64,000 nt of DNA, taken from Onchocerca volvulus. Its lineage: Eukaryota; Nematoda; Chromadorea; Rhabditida; Onchocercidae. The position numbers were made by a program, and so were the translations under genes. The stretch is taken from positions 22,986,546 to 23,050,545 of the forward strand of contig HG738137.1 in the NCBI GenBank assembly GCA_000499405.2, in the 5' to 3' direction. Every line of letters starts with the position of its first letter. Positions within the stretch are counted from its first letter, which is position 1. The notes below the pieces were generated by a model. That model was not told the origin of the DNA. It did no database searches and worked only from the letters and a program-made list of their open reading frames with translations. This document shows positions 1-12,151 of this stretch, one piece after another.

Positions 1-2050
1 TGGTAATTTACTACTGCCCGCAGAATTTTCTCGTCGAATTTTCAACAATTCACGATTTTTCTGTATGGTTAAATTGTCATGTTGACAATTTTTCAGTGGG
101 CACGAATTGATTGTGTTGTCAACAAACTTTTGTCTTGTAAATACGCCGAATTGTTTTGGTGTATAAGTATTTAGGTTCCGGTTAAAATGTAATATTCGAT
201 TGCCATTCCGGAAGTTCCGGAAATTTTGTTGAAATACTGTTCTATTAGCAATTGGAAATACTACAGCACAGCGTAGTTTATCAATATGTATTAAGATTAG
301 AAATGTGAAAATTAAAAATTTCACTAAATTAATGATAAGAATAGTCATAGCAGAATTAGATGGAATAGTAGCACGATCATATTACCACAATCAACTATCA
401 ATTTGATCCTTCTTTCTTCTGAAAAAATTTGACAGGAAAGGAGAAACAGAGATGGGAAGAGAGGAAGAAAGAAGGATAAGTTCTGATTTATATCTATTTC
501 TATTTCATTTCGTGTTTTGCAGCTGAACCTGATTATGAATCATTTGTTGAAAAGCTACTGGCGTATTGATCATCTAAAAATTACCAATTAATACTATCAA
601 ACAAATTGGTAAAATTACTCTCTAGTCCATCTGCTTCTTTATACTATATGTTTAAGACTTAAATTATTAATTTTTTTTTCATTTTACTTAAATTTTCAAG
701 TTCTTATTTTCTTATCTTGAAATAGTTTCATGAATGCACAAGTGATCGTAGTTTTCAAATTTAACGATGATATAAAATTTGTGAAATGTTTGAAATTGCA
801 ATTTTCAGCAATTGAAATCATAATAATTGTTTGATACAAAAAAATTGTTATAATGATGAGAGTAAGAGAAAAAACAAAATGTATTATTACTATTAAGTAA
901 AGAAAAAATTTGTGTTTGAATTCTTTGAGAGATGATTGGGTAAGAAATTGTTATGCATGAGTTGGAAGATGCTGGATTTGATGATGAATGGAAAAAAATC
1001 CGGTTCTGTATAGATTCGAAACACAGCTAATCATAGATTTTTCAAGGTGAATTGATTGAAAATTATTCCAACTTCAATGGTCATCAATCTGAGAACGAAA
1101 CATGTCGTGAGAATACTCATTTTTTATATTTTTATGACACAATATTGCAATGAATGGATGAATTGAAAAATAAGTAAGAAAAGGGAATGAGATAAAACCT
1201 GATTGGGAAATATTTTTATTCTGGAAAAAAGAAAAAACTGAACAAGAAGAAAGCCTATTAGTGATTCAGAAATATTAATCATTAGCGCTAAGATTTGATG
1301 CAAAATATCTAATGAAATCAACGAACGCTCAAACTTGTGTGCAATCTCCTTTTCCAACCTAAAAGATTTTTCGAACGGTCTGGTTTTGAGCAGGATTTTT
1401 TGAATTGACATAAACACTGAAATCTGAAAACTAGTTGTTCAAAATTTCATACTTTTTAAATGAAATCTTACCCCAAATATTAAAGCGTAAAAAAATGTAC
1501 ACATTATGAACAGGTAAGAGACAAATAACTTTTTTTTTTTTATTATTTCGATCACTAAGAGTAGTCACTTCGTGGTTGCATAAAATTTCTGATTCCTTTA
1601 TTCTTATTATACTTTCATTAATTGTCAATTTTTCCAGAAAATTTTATCACACAATATTATTGAATACACAAAAGTAAAAGCATTGAAGAATTGCAAATAA
1701 TTTTACAAAAACCCGTCGCATAAATGACAGAAATATTTAAATAAAACAAAATATATGTAAAAGGTTCATCCAAAACAAACATATATATTTTACACTTTCA
1801 ATTTATCTTTTCATTTATTATTGTTTCAATGTTAAGCAAGTGTCAAAGATAATATCATAAACAGAAATGTTGCGAAGTTTTAATTATCAAAACATTAAAG
1901 TTTGCCAAAACTTGCTGAAGATGTTAGATCACAGTTATGGTAAATAATGAGTTCCTTTCTGTTCAAATCATAATTTTGTTACCGAATTACGATATTCAAA
2001 AAAGAGCACTGTAAAAATGATACTGTAAACAAGCAATTCTAACATAATCT
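1..2050. other. Gene-free flank
   Basis: AT-rich DNA downstream of the secreted-protein gene on the minus strand. Open frames here (for example 1124-1417 and 1431-1628, both minus) are short, Lys/Ile/Phe-rich and lack exon-like splice contexts or a recognisable family. I see no RNA gene or mobile element. The first bases could hold the end of a gene outside the window, but nothing supports one. Confidence 0.5.
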
Positions 2051-4202
2051 TCAGTTTTCCTTAAGAAGCATCATGCAATCAATTAAACCCTTCTGATCTA
2101 TTGTTTGTTTTTGAAGTTTAATCATCTGTTGATAACTATCATTGGCTTTGTGATGTATGGATGCATTCGTACTTCTCGATTCATCATTCTCTTCCTCAAC
2201 ATTGTCATAATAGTCGTCCGATCGTTTCTTTCTGATTGATTCTGCGGAACTGATCGGTTTAAAGTGCTCAGGAAGCATTACTGGTGATAGCGGTGATAAC
2301 ATTGCGTTTGGTAATAGCATATTATTCTTAAAATGTGGCATCAACATCTGCATTTCTCCTGTTATCAAATTCATAGACGGTGGTGGCACGTCTAGTTTGA
2401 AACCTGCCGGAACACCTATCGATGGCGACGGATGGGATATCATTGGCGCAATCGTCGCAGGAGTTGGAAAAGTGAAAATTAATGGTGGAAAGGTAGGTAA
2501 AGGTGCTGATGTTGTTGATTGTGATTTTGATTTTAACATTGACTCCATGGATATTGGCGTTACATGATTATTTTGATTTGGAAAATTGAATGGATTCAAT
2601 AAATTTCCCACAGGATGTAAAAATCCTGATAGTCCTGATAGATTCTGTTTTTCTTTGAGTAATTCAGAATCACTAATGTTCTTCCTATTGGAAGACCACG
2701 TTTGAGATCCTCCTATATTTTGGTACATTCCTGGTTGTATTGGTACGGGTGGTGCATCCGAATCATCATAATATGGATCGTCCTTGATAACATAACGTTG
2801 TAGCCTTTTATTATCTGTTTCCACTGGTTCAATGGTTGCAATAAATCTAAAATACTCGGTGATTTTTTTCAAATTATTGCGATAAACAAAAATATTTATG
2901 ACCGTTAATCTTTTCTGAGCAATTTATCAATATGAATATCTTTAAAAAAATTTGAAGCATACCGGTCAATAAATTGAAATGCATTTGCAAAAAGTTTGCA
3001 TTGGGTCAGAGAAAGTCCTTGTTCTTGACATGACATCAGCAATATGCTTGGATCACTATAACATCAGTTTATGTGAAACCAGTATAGTGATTCACCGAAA
3101 AATGATTTAAAAAATCCATCGTCATTTAAATCTCATGGATGATGATTTTTAAACAATTTATGTTTTTTGAAATCAAATATTATTTTATAAATATTCATGG
3201 AGGCATCCATTTTTTGAGTCAAAACGTTCAGATCGAAATGAAATGAAGATTGCTTATAGATTATTTATGAAAATAAAAAAGTAAGATATCATGCGATTAT
3301 ATAATTTTATACAAATATCATGCATCGTTCCACAACGAAATGTTATTTGAATTGAATTCAGTAAAACGTATGATTGATGAATGATTTCAATCCAATAAGG
3401 TTACCTGGCAATCATTTTACGTAATTTTGTATCCGCCAGCATTTGTGCAGCCAAATTCAAATTCATTATGGATTTATCATTTTGAAAGTTACGAGCAGTA
3501 CAGGTGATAAATTTGCATATTTTCGAATTACTTTTGCAAATTGCCATGTCATCCATAACGGAATGCTTTGGTAAGCCAAGAATCTCCGCATCTCTTCCTC
3601 CTATTTGCTCCGATTGGAACTGGAAAATGGATGAAATTTATCACTAAAAGTTATTCAGATTTTCAATTCCATTTTTAAAATGGGTTAAAAATATGTAATT
3701 TAAAGTTTTGCATGCGGAAAACTGAACTTTTCTGGATGCCATCAAATCTGATTGCATTGATTCTGTGGTGCCGATAATCGGTCGAACAAAGTTCAATGCT
3801 CCTTGGATTATGTCACTCAACGACACTAAAAAATTTCCTGTCTTTTTTTTTTTTTTTTTTTTTTTTGAAAAGAAGATATCAAGTTAACGATATAATATTG
3901 ATTTTTTTTAGTCGAATTTTAAAATTTCTAATGAAATTCATTCTTTCATTTACTTCGATTACATGTAATTTTGCTAAAAAAATCAAAATATTGGATATCG
4001 ATTCGACAGAATCGCATCATTAAAATTTCTCGAATCAGAAATTCGAGTTAAAAGATTAATTCATTTCATATTTACATGCTTGCGAAATACACAACAAACC
4101 TTGTCGTTTTGTATCTCTCTTGATATCACTAATGTTATTGCCATATACAGCTACGAGTAGTACGAAGATAGCAAATACAGTAAGAAAATGAATGAGTAAC
4201 AT
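2051..4202 (-). CDS. Secreted Cys-containing protein of unknown function, 5 exons
   Basis: I do not recognise this family. Exons read consistently at 4100-4202, 3728-3825, 3405-3619, 2963-3055 and 2051-2846; all phases match and the total is 434 residues. The first exon encodes a signal peptide (MLLIHFLTVFAIFVLLVAVYG), so secretion is inferred. Residues of exons 3-4 form a small conserved-looking module with CKSNSKICKFITC and CQEQGLSLTQC, enough Cys for disulfides. The long last exon is Pro/Ser/Thr/Met-rich low-complexity sequence, then an acidic stretch after a basic IRKKRSDD site that could be cut by a furin-like protease. No transmembrane segment is seen after the signal peptide. The start is the only ATG giving a leader. 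It could be a cuticle, secretory or pharyngeal product; I cannot tell which. Confidence 0.8.
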
Positions 4203-7169
4203 TGTGTATCAATCGAAACGATTCATTAATTATGCATTATTTGGAAGAGTAATAATGAATTTCCAAGTTTACCAAAAATTTTTCTAAAAATAAACATACA
4301 TTTGATTGTTTTTTTAAATTGATATCAAAGAGCACCGTTGATGTAAGAAGCCATTAATAATAATTAATTTGATAGAGGCAATTAAAAACAATGAACAATT
4401 ATTAATAAATGGCGATAATGGTAATTAATCATAGTGATGAAAAATGAAAATTGATAGCGGTAGCTAATGTATTTAGTAACAGAGTATTTTATACTGTTGA
4501 TAATTATTAATCATAATTGTAACAATTAGTAGTAACCAATAGAATTTAGCTCCAATCTTTCCATGAATATTATTATTTTGATTATTAAATTGAACATTGT
4601 TAAGTTATCATTTAAAATATTTCTGCCTCATAGGTAAACTTTCATCATTCATCTTCAAATAATCTTCAGAAAGTTAGCGATAATAGAGCAACAAGAAAGA
4701 GGAATCGAATGCTTCTGAAAAGGGAAGTATCAAGGTTATGCTATTCAGATTCACTCCACAAATGGTTATAAAACTTTTGTCGATGAATTTAGTCATGGAT
4801 ACATCGAACTATTGCATCATAATATAACAACCAGCCTTAATCTTTCTAAATCATTCTAACAACCTTAACAATGTGAAATTTTCAAAAAATAAAATCAAGA
4901 AATTCGATATATCTTGAAAAGTTATAATTAAAAAATAGAAATGAAACATCATTTTTTCAGATTATCCAACAATAGCATGTTTCGAAGTGGCAGTAAAGGG
5001 GAGAAGGTCGTGATGTCCTCCGAAAATGATAGTGTCAACTGTCATAGAATACATTCTGCTAGGAAAAGTCATTGATGTTTCCGCTAGAGTTGATTTTAAT
5101 TGGTCAATATACAAAAGTGTTTTTCTAATTTACCACAAGTTGTTGAAACTTTCGGAAATGTGATTATTTCTTATCTTATTATTACGCAGCCTATTTTCCT
5201 TCTCTTCTTATTGAATGATAAAATGACCGAATTAGATTTTCCGCAAATAATAACAAATAAAAGTTTTTCCTTTCCCCAAACTATGCCTAATTAATTAATC
5301 CGGATAATTTTTAACAAAAAAAAAAAAAAAAATAGATAAAATTTGGATGAAAATTGAATGTGTATATGACAGCAAATGCCTATTTTGAGTCGTAAGAAGA
5401 AAGAGAGAGAAATATGAGAAAACGAGTTTCTCTCAACATCAAGGATAAATGTAGAAAAGAGGTCGTCAACACAAGTGATAGAAAATACATTTCATGTTGA
5501 CAGTCATGGTGATAATTATATTATCGTTCAGTCCTCATTGGTCAAATCCTTCACTTTTCATCACAAATTCAAATTGAATATCATTCGAAGTCTTGCTTTT
5601 TTTGCATCAATTTTAATATTTTCATTCTCATCACTTATAGAAATCAACCTTACACTTATCCGACAACATCCAACTTATTGTATACTTAATTTGTTTAGAT
5701 TAATGCAGGAAAATCATTAGCAAAAGTCTAAATAGCGAAGACGTATTTTGGCAAAAGCTAACAGATTCTTTCGTAGTTTATGAAATAAAACGTTACTTAT
5801 ATATGTATATATACATATATTTGAACCACGAAACTATCTTACACCGATAAAACCATAACCCCTATGTGTTCCTTCAAACAATTACTGAAAAAAAAAAAAA
5901 GAACAAAAAAAAGTTCAATAAGTTTTTAATTTTTTTTAATTCTTTTTTTGTTTTTGTTTTCAGATTTTTATTTTATTCCATAGATGAAAAAAGTGTATAT
6001 TTTTCGTATGGTAATTTTCATGATAAAATGAAATGTTTCGAAAAGTTTATGTCATGCATAAAAAAGAGAGAAAGCATAGTCAATAAAATCACAAGAAAAA
6101 TATTTCATCCAAAAAAAGCGAAGAAAAATATTTCGTCCTTAAAAAGCTTGAGCAATAATAAGCATATGAAGGATCACTATTAAGCATTTATCAATACAGA
6201 ATTATTTCGAACATTCCCGTCATTTATATTTTGTAGCCAATTTTTCCAAGCAAATAAATAGTTGATTAAACAAGATTCAGAAAACTCTTTCATAATGCTA
6301 CGACTCATATGCTTTCCCTATTTGCTGAATCAACTGATTTAATTTTCTCAATCTCAAAAGCACATTATTGAACTTTGGATTTTTATTTTTTCTCTCGATT
6401 TTTGATATCTAACGGTGCTCGAAACTTCTGCGGCATATTTATCTACCATATAAAGCCGAACCATAATCATTTCTATAATAGAGATTGAATTGTGAAGACA
6501 GAAAAATTGAGTATAATAGACTAGGTCTAGTAATATATTGATCAAGTCATATATCTATTCATAGGTTTGTTCCATTATTCATTATAAAAACTATACGGTA
6601 ATGCTAAAACATATTTATTTTAGTGGATAAATCACGAAAAGTTAACTGAAAATTTGTAATCAGTTATATTGGAAAAGTTGAAAGTATTTTAGTGAATTAT
6701 GATGTTTAATAAGCAAGCATTGAAAAATGAATAACAAGAAACAAAAATAAAAATCCTTTCGTATGATAATTAGAGAAGGAATCAGCATATAGCTCAAACA
6801 CATAATGATTTTTTCCGGTAAATTTGGAACTTTGGAAAAACGTTCAAAATGTGTAACAAAATCCGGATTAGTTTGATTAATTAAGGGATTTCTTATCACA
6901 ACTTCAAAAACTAGTTTAAATTTAGAACAAATATATGGAGAGGAAAATCCATACTATGGAATGAAGTGAGGCTAGTAAACGCGGAACACGTATGCGCAAG
7001 TCAAATGATCGATGAAAAAACGAATTTTCAGTATTGTCAAAGAATAATGTTGGGCACTTTTATCTAATCTCAATATAGCTTGATTACAAGAATATATTTA
7101 TATCATGTGTTGTTTTATTAATTGAGGAGGAGTGATTTTTCGTCTGCTTTGCAAACAATTATTAGAGAA
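4203..7169. other. Intergenic, no gene seen
   Basis: AT-rich spacer upstream of the secreted-protein gene, so its promoter should lie in the first few hundred bases. A 105-codon open frame at 5866-6183 (+) is dominated by Lys/Phe/Ile runs encoded by poly-A and poly-T and is probably not a gene. A short TA-rich palindrome (tatatgtatatatacatata) lies near 5800-5820. Nothing else is supported. Confidence 0.5.
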
Positions 7170-7501
7170 CTAGCTGGATCGGAACGCTCCATGTGGCCGA
7201 TCCAGCTATTCTATATGAATAAAAATGTCAATGTTCGTTTGTTCAAAATCTTAAATTTCCGAAAGTTCTTAAACACACATCTCATCTATATTAATTCAGA
7301 ATCTTAGATGTTAGAAAATTCTTACCTATTGCTTTGAATTTTTTACACAACGTTGCATTCGAATACGCGCATTTTTTAATATTCTTTTTATATACGTTTT
7401 TATATTCTTTTTATCATGTTTCTATATTCTTTTTATGTAGACTAACTTTCGGAAATTTAAGATTTTGAGCAAACGAACATTGGTATTTTTATTTATATAG
7501 A
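7170..7501 (-). mobile_element. Non-autonomous Helitron, 332 bp
   Basis: Read on the minus strand, the element begins with TC (TCTATATAAATAAAAAT at 7501 downward) and ends with a perfect 10-bp stem (GCTGGATCGG at 7173-7182 pairing with CCGATCCAGC at 7197-7206) immediately followed by CTAG at 7170-7173 and a T. This is the classic Helitron plan: 5' TC, a hairpin near the 3' end, CTRR, insertion next to T. Inside, the first about 58 bp (7501-7444) are repeated inverted at 7210-7267, just before the hairpin. The same design recurs at 23527-23764. It has no coding sequence, so it would depend on a Helitron elsewhere. Confidence 0.7.
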
Positions 7502-7630
7502 CTAGCTCGTTGCTGTAGCTCACTTTGGTTAAGTGGAAAAAAAGAAAAGAGAAAGAGCATGTTTCTAGTATTGGAGAAAAAAAAAACTAATACTTTGTAA
7601 TTTGATTTCTAGTTTGATTAGATTAGAGAC

Positions 7631-8640
7631 TTATTCTTGTAATTGTGATTGGGCCAAACTTGGAGGTTTTCTTGTCTTGTCTAGATAGGAATACTTTGAA
7701 TCGGCAGTATATCCGGCAAGAGGCGGTTCACTAAGTTGAGGGAATTTATTTTTTCCAGTGGCGCCACACGTCCCTTTCGTTTCTCCATTAAATTTCAAAG
7801 CCTTACAATAAAGACACGCTTCAGTCATAGTGCAGGTGAGAACATACTGTCGTGAAAATATTTTTTGCGAATGTGACAATTCCTTTTAGAAAAAGGTATT
7901 TATTAAATAGGGAGCAATTAAGAAACAACAATTATTCGAATGTATCCAAATAGTTAATCAATGTGTTCCTTTCCTTGGTTACTCGTAAAACAGAAGATTT
8001 CTGGTCCCTTTTGCTGGCTGTTTTGTTGATTGGAATCGAATTGCTGGGGCCGTTGTACGATAATGCTGGTAGAAAACCCTTTTAGAGGACTGTTGTAGTA
8101 ACGCAGGTGCTCGTTGGCTGAGCGTGGAATAAGAATATCCTTCTACTCCAAATCCAATCCTTATATATTCTTTCGTAATCCCTCCTTCTTTCCTGATCTC
8201 CAATTTGGCACCTCATAATCTCGCTTTGTTTAACTGTTAGTCGGAGTGTTTGGCGGCAAACATGTTTACCCTAATATTATCGGCCTGTTGGTATATCTGA
8301 GATTAGAGCTTCATGACCTTTAACACCCTTTGTTTATATCAATTTTCGGATTTTTCCGACACATACGGGCTCAAACTATAATCATCAGCTAAAGTTGTAC
8401 CGGAAAGCAAGCGAATGTAATCGCGTGATTATTGAATACGGAGTAGCTTTTGACGCTGATCTTCTGTTTCTTGTTGATGTCGTTCAGCCACACGCTTGTC
8501 GTGTTCATTCTGTTCAGAACAAAGCAGATATGAAGCTGCAGAACATGATCAACGTGCTCACAACCATGCATCCTCAAGTCCGGCTGCATGTCGCTCTGCT
8601 CTCTTGAGCCATTCTTTGTCTTAATCCCCTCGTTCGCTGA
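7631..8640 (-). pseudogene. Helitron transposase N-terminal fragment (broken)
   Basis: The open frame at 7631-7879 contains TEACLYCKALKFNGETKG followed by GKNKFPQLSEPP, which matches the Cys-rich segment near the N-terminal end of Helitron Rep-helicases (CxxCxAxxFxxExxG...GKxxxPxLxxPP). Upstream in other frames, at about 8400-8500, is a charged stretch reading VAERHQQETEDQRQKLLRIQ, typical of the R/E/Q-rich repeats preceding that motif. Stop codons and frame changes at about 7900-7960, 8210-8390 and 8590-8640 separate the pieces. No splice sites would rejoin them. It is a fossil without function. Confidence 0.7.
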
Positions 8641-8712
8641 TGCCCTTTCTTAGTTTGATTTGTGATTAATCATCGCAACATTTCCGTACTGCGTGAGTAC
8701 GACGACCTTCTG

Positions 8713-8928
8713 CTAGGCATTATTTAGATGAATTAAAGCATATCGATTGCACCAATGATTGTCCTCGAAATTATTTAAGATTATTTTTCGAATTAATTGC
8801 AGCACATTTGGTGGCACCCCTGGCAGATTGAGTGAATTCAAAAATTCTATTGGATAATTAACTGCTTTATCTGCTTCCACGACAGAGTCGACGGACTTGT
8901 GTATGATTGCCTGCACTGCAAAGCCCAT
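8713..8928 (-). pseudogene. Helitron helicase C-terminal fragment
   Basis: This 71-codon frame contains [20 protein letters not shown] followed by [10 protein letters not shown], a hallmark of the C-terminal helicase region of animal Helitron transposases (YPxEFLNSLxxxGxPPxxLxL), then a diverged CNR near where families have LCNGTR. The usual KxGxPIxLLRNL segment is partly lost. It ends at a stop after about 15 further residues. On the minus strand it lies upstream of the N-terminal fragment, the reverse of the order in an intact transposase, so this is a rearranged or composite copy. Confidence 0.75.
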
Positions 8929-9573
8929 GTATCATATTTTTCGCATCTTCATGCAAATCCTTATCAATGTCAGCGTCAGGTATTTCAGCGCATATTATAT
9001 AATCGACTTCGTTAGTAAGTCATTTCGTCATAAAGCCAGATTAGAAACATTGTGTCAAAATGAAAAACAAACATTTATGACAACGAGGCAATCCAAGGCA
9101 TGATATAATTTAGAAGTCTGGGAGGTAATTCATAAATTGCCTGAATGAAACACTTCGTTACTACATTATCATGACGTGGACATTCCTTACAAAACAAAAA
9201 ACAAAAAAGGTTAAATTACTCCCTTATCTATTTAAAAATAAGCGCCTATTCGAATGCAATATCGTATGAAAATTTCAAATCAATCGATGAAGAACTGAAA
9301 ACATTGCAGAAAGTAGTCGCGATCAATGCATGATGAATAAATTCTGTCTGCTCATGAAAGCGCGGTGCAGGGCGGAGTCAAAAAATTCAGCCCTATCATT
9401 TACTCTTTGCTGTAAGAAGCATCATCGAAAATCACATAAAAAAAAAGTATGTTCATATAAGAAGGAACGCCTATTCGAATACAAGATTTTGTCAAATTTT
9501 GAAAATAATCGATGGAGAACTGTAAAGTTATTTGGGATGCTACAGGGAACATCTACATTTTTATTTATATAGA

Positions 9574-12151
9574 TAATCAAGTAAATCGATCATCTGTGTT
9601 ATTTTTGCTTTACAAAATGGATCTGCAAAAATGGATAATTATCATTGTTGAACGATAATCAGAAATGGTTTTCATAAATGCTCCGATAAAAATATTATAA
9701 TTGTTGGACAACTTATAGAAAAAATCTGATGAAGAATAAATGAGTTAACTAGATATATCTTTAGAGAGAACAAGAAAATGCTTGATATCAGATAAATTCA
9801 AGTAGTATGATTTATGATTAGGTTGCAAAATCTTTCTATTTTATGAAACAGCGATCGAAATATGAGTTGTACTTTCGACAATTTCAATGTTTGTCAGTAG
9901 GATTTTCGATATATCATAAAGATTGAAATGATTTTATAGAATTTAAAAATGAATATAAAAAGTGTTCGAATACATTAGTGCAGAAATAATGTTAAGAAAT
10001 AATAGGTAAATGAGATGAAGTATTTTGATTAAGACATATCTCTGATAAGGATGATTAGGATTGAGACGAGTTTGATTGTTCTCGTGATTCTCACATAAAT
10101 TAGAATATTTGATGTATAAATTTGAATAATTTAATAAACAGCTATAAAAATATGCTAAAACAAATGATAATGATATGTCTTTTGAATCTGAACAAAAAGT
10201 TTATAGAAAATTGAAGCATTTTAAACAAAGGTTGGAATAAAATTTTTATTGATCAATAATAGAATGTTAAAGGTTGCAGTGTCTAAAAAAAAAATTATAA
10301 TTATTATAATATGATTCTGACAATTTATTCAAGCACTAATTTTAAATTCAAAAGTCTGAATTTATTAAAATTAATGGAACATTTGCACTTCAAGTTAATA
10401 AAGATTCTTTGCTTTGATTAATGGATTCAATTTTCGGAAAACAATCACATCTCATTTCCTCACAGTCTTTGCCTAACTGTATAAAAAAAAAAAAATGAAT
10501 ACATTTTTTAATTTCTTCAGATTCATTTTCATCAGGAATGTGTCACTTCTTCTGTTAAAACTGTTCATCTTTTATGAAGTTTAGATGTATTAACGATGAT
10601 AATAAGTAATGATGACATATGATTTCAGTTATCATTAAGTTATACGTAATAATAACTATGAGTATGAGTTTGTAAAATCGAGCAAGTGTATTAATTTAAC
10701 TTTTAGAAACTTCATTTAATAATAATGAAAAAATTATTGCGTAGATACTTTATAGCGGAATTTGGAACTCAAAAGTTTCCCATCAAACTAAAGTTTTCAA
10801 TCCATCCGACGGAAAACTTTTGAGTCCCAAGTTCCGCTGTGAAATATCCATGCAATAACTATCCACTGTCAACATTCCATTTAATTTTAAATAATAGTAT
10901 GCAGAAATGCACTTGATCAATCAGTCCATCTGTTTCTTATTTTCTATTATCATTATCAAATAAAACTGTAAATGAAGCATTCGGAAAAAAATTGGTTTTG
11001 AATATTTTCGTTATTATTATTTAATTCTAGCTTTTTTCGATTGATGAATGCCTGTTAAAAATTCTACAAATAATTAAGACAGTCATCAGATTAGATCACT
11101 TAATCTCATCAAGTATATCTTAATGAGAAATGCATCTCAATCAAATTTTCTAAATATATGGTTGTGAAACTTTCTTGATGTATGGAATTCCTTCAAATAT
11201 AAAATAAAAATTGAAGCTAAATTGAATTATATTGATATTATTTATAACTGTGAAAATGAAAAGATACACATTAACTATCCGCATGTTTTCTCTTATTTTT
11301 TAGCGATAATGATAATTAATCATTGCTGTATGTTTTATGGACAGTATCGTTTCAAAATGATTATTTTGACACTATTTAATTTTATGAAATGCTTCTGGAA
11401 TAAAAATTCTTCATGAATGCATTAATAATAGACACATATATGTATCAATAGCAGTATCACATGTAAATATCATCATTTGAATTCATTTAAGCAGAATAAT
11501 TATTATGTCTAAATTAACATGAAAATATATCCATCGGCAGACTATCGATTTTTCTTTTATCTTTTCAAAAAATTACAGAAAAATGATTGTTACCGAAACT
11601 GCTCTGATGGCTATTATCAATAAAGCTTGTCGAATAGACAATTCAACAATCAAATCAATCATTCTATGCTGTCAATTCATGACACAAAAAAAGTTTCATA
11701 AAAATTTTAACATTTTTATTTACATAGATTTCAGCATGAGATCAAAGATCAAAAACAGCAATAGAGATATGACATGATAAAAATAATATACATTAGTCCT
11801 CTCCGACTATTTCACTTATTTAGGTTTTGTCCAATAAATGCCTGAATATTCAATACCGACATTTATTAAATGAAATTGAAGAAATTTTTTCAATAATTTA
11901 TATGTTGATATGATTTGAGATAGACCTCTGCATTTAATGTAACAATTGAAATTCGAAATAGATTGATAACTACTAGACTGTTATCCATAATAGATTGATA
12001 ACTGCTAGACTTATGTGGTCTCTAATAGCATTGTGATCTGAATCGATTACATATAATCAAGATAAATCCCGTAATTTCCCTATAAACATCAAAATCAGCA
12101 TATTCTAAATTTTCGACATGCTTCTTTTTTCACTTTAAAATTTATCGATAT
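9574..12151. other. Intergenic with a fold-back repeat
   Basis: AT-rich spacer downstream of EndoU (minus strand). Apart from the inverted repeat at 10734-10858, I see only short open frames without family resemblance. A sequence near 11709-11730 (acatttttatttacatagat) resembles the Helitron 5' end seen at 9545-9573 but without the adjoining conserved block, so it may be an old remnant or chance. Confidence 0.5.
10734..10858. repeat. Fold-back element with about 47-bp inverted arms
   Basis: Arm 1 at 10734-10780 and arm 2 at 10811-10858 are reverse complements with a handful of mismatches, including the shared stretch ACTCAAAAGTTT and TTATTGC at the outer end. The spacer is about 30 bp. The mismatches look like decay after insertion, so this resembles a small MITE or fold-back element, although no clear target-site duplication was found. 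A transcribed copy would form a long hairpin. Confidence 0.65.

Larger units (their letters stand above)
7502..9573 (-). mobile_element. Decayed Helitron carrying transposase fragments
   Basis: On the minus strand the 5' end is TCTATATAAATAAAAATG starting at 9573, preceded by A as expected for Helitron insertion between A and T. The 3' end is CTAG at 7502-7505, which abuts the TC of the next element. Two diverged copies of a block containing 'cgcctattcgaat' and 'tcgatg(g)agaact' lie at about 9240-9300 and 9465-9530; the same block is in the 238-bp element at 23.5 kb. Protein remnants at 7631-8640 and 8713-8928 match the N-terminal and C-terminal ends of Helitron Rep-helicases, in an order that is not collinear with one intact gene. 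The Rep (HUH) domain and most helicase motifs are missing, so the element is dead. Confidence 0.72.

Noticed and set aside
5866..6183. 105-codon plus-strand ORF
   Set aside because: Dominated by Lys and Phe runs from poly-A/poly-T; no motif, splice context or promoter support.
8395..8607. 70-codon plus-strand ORF
   Set aside because: It is the antisense shadow of the Helitron N-terminal repeat region, which is on the minus strand.
11705..11730. Further Helitron terminus
   Set aside because: Resembles the TCTATAT end but lacks the adjoining conserved block and any partner end; may be chance in AT-rich DNA.
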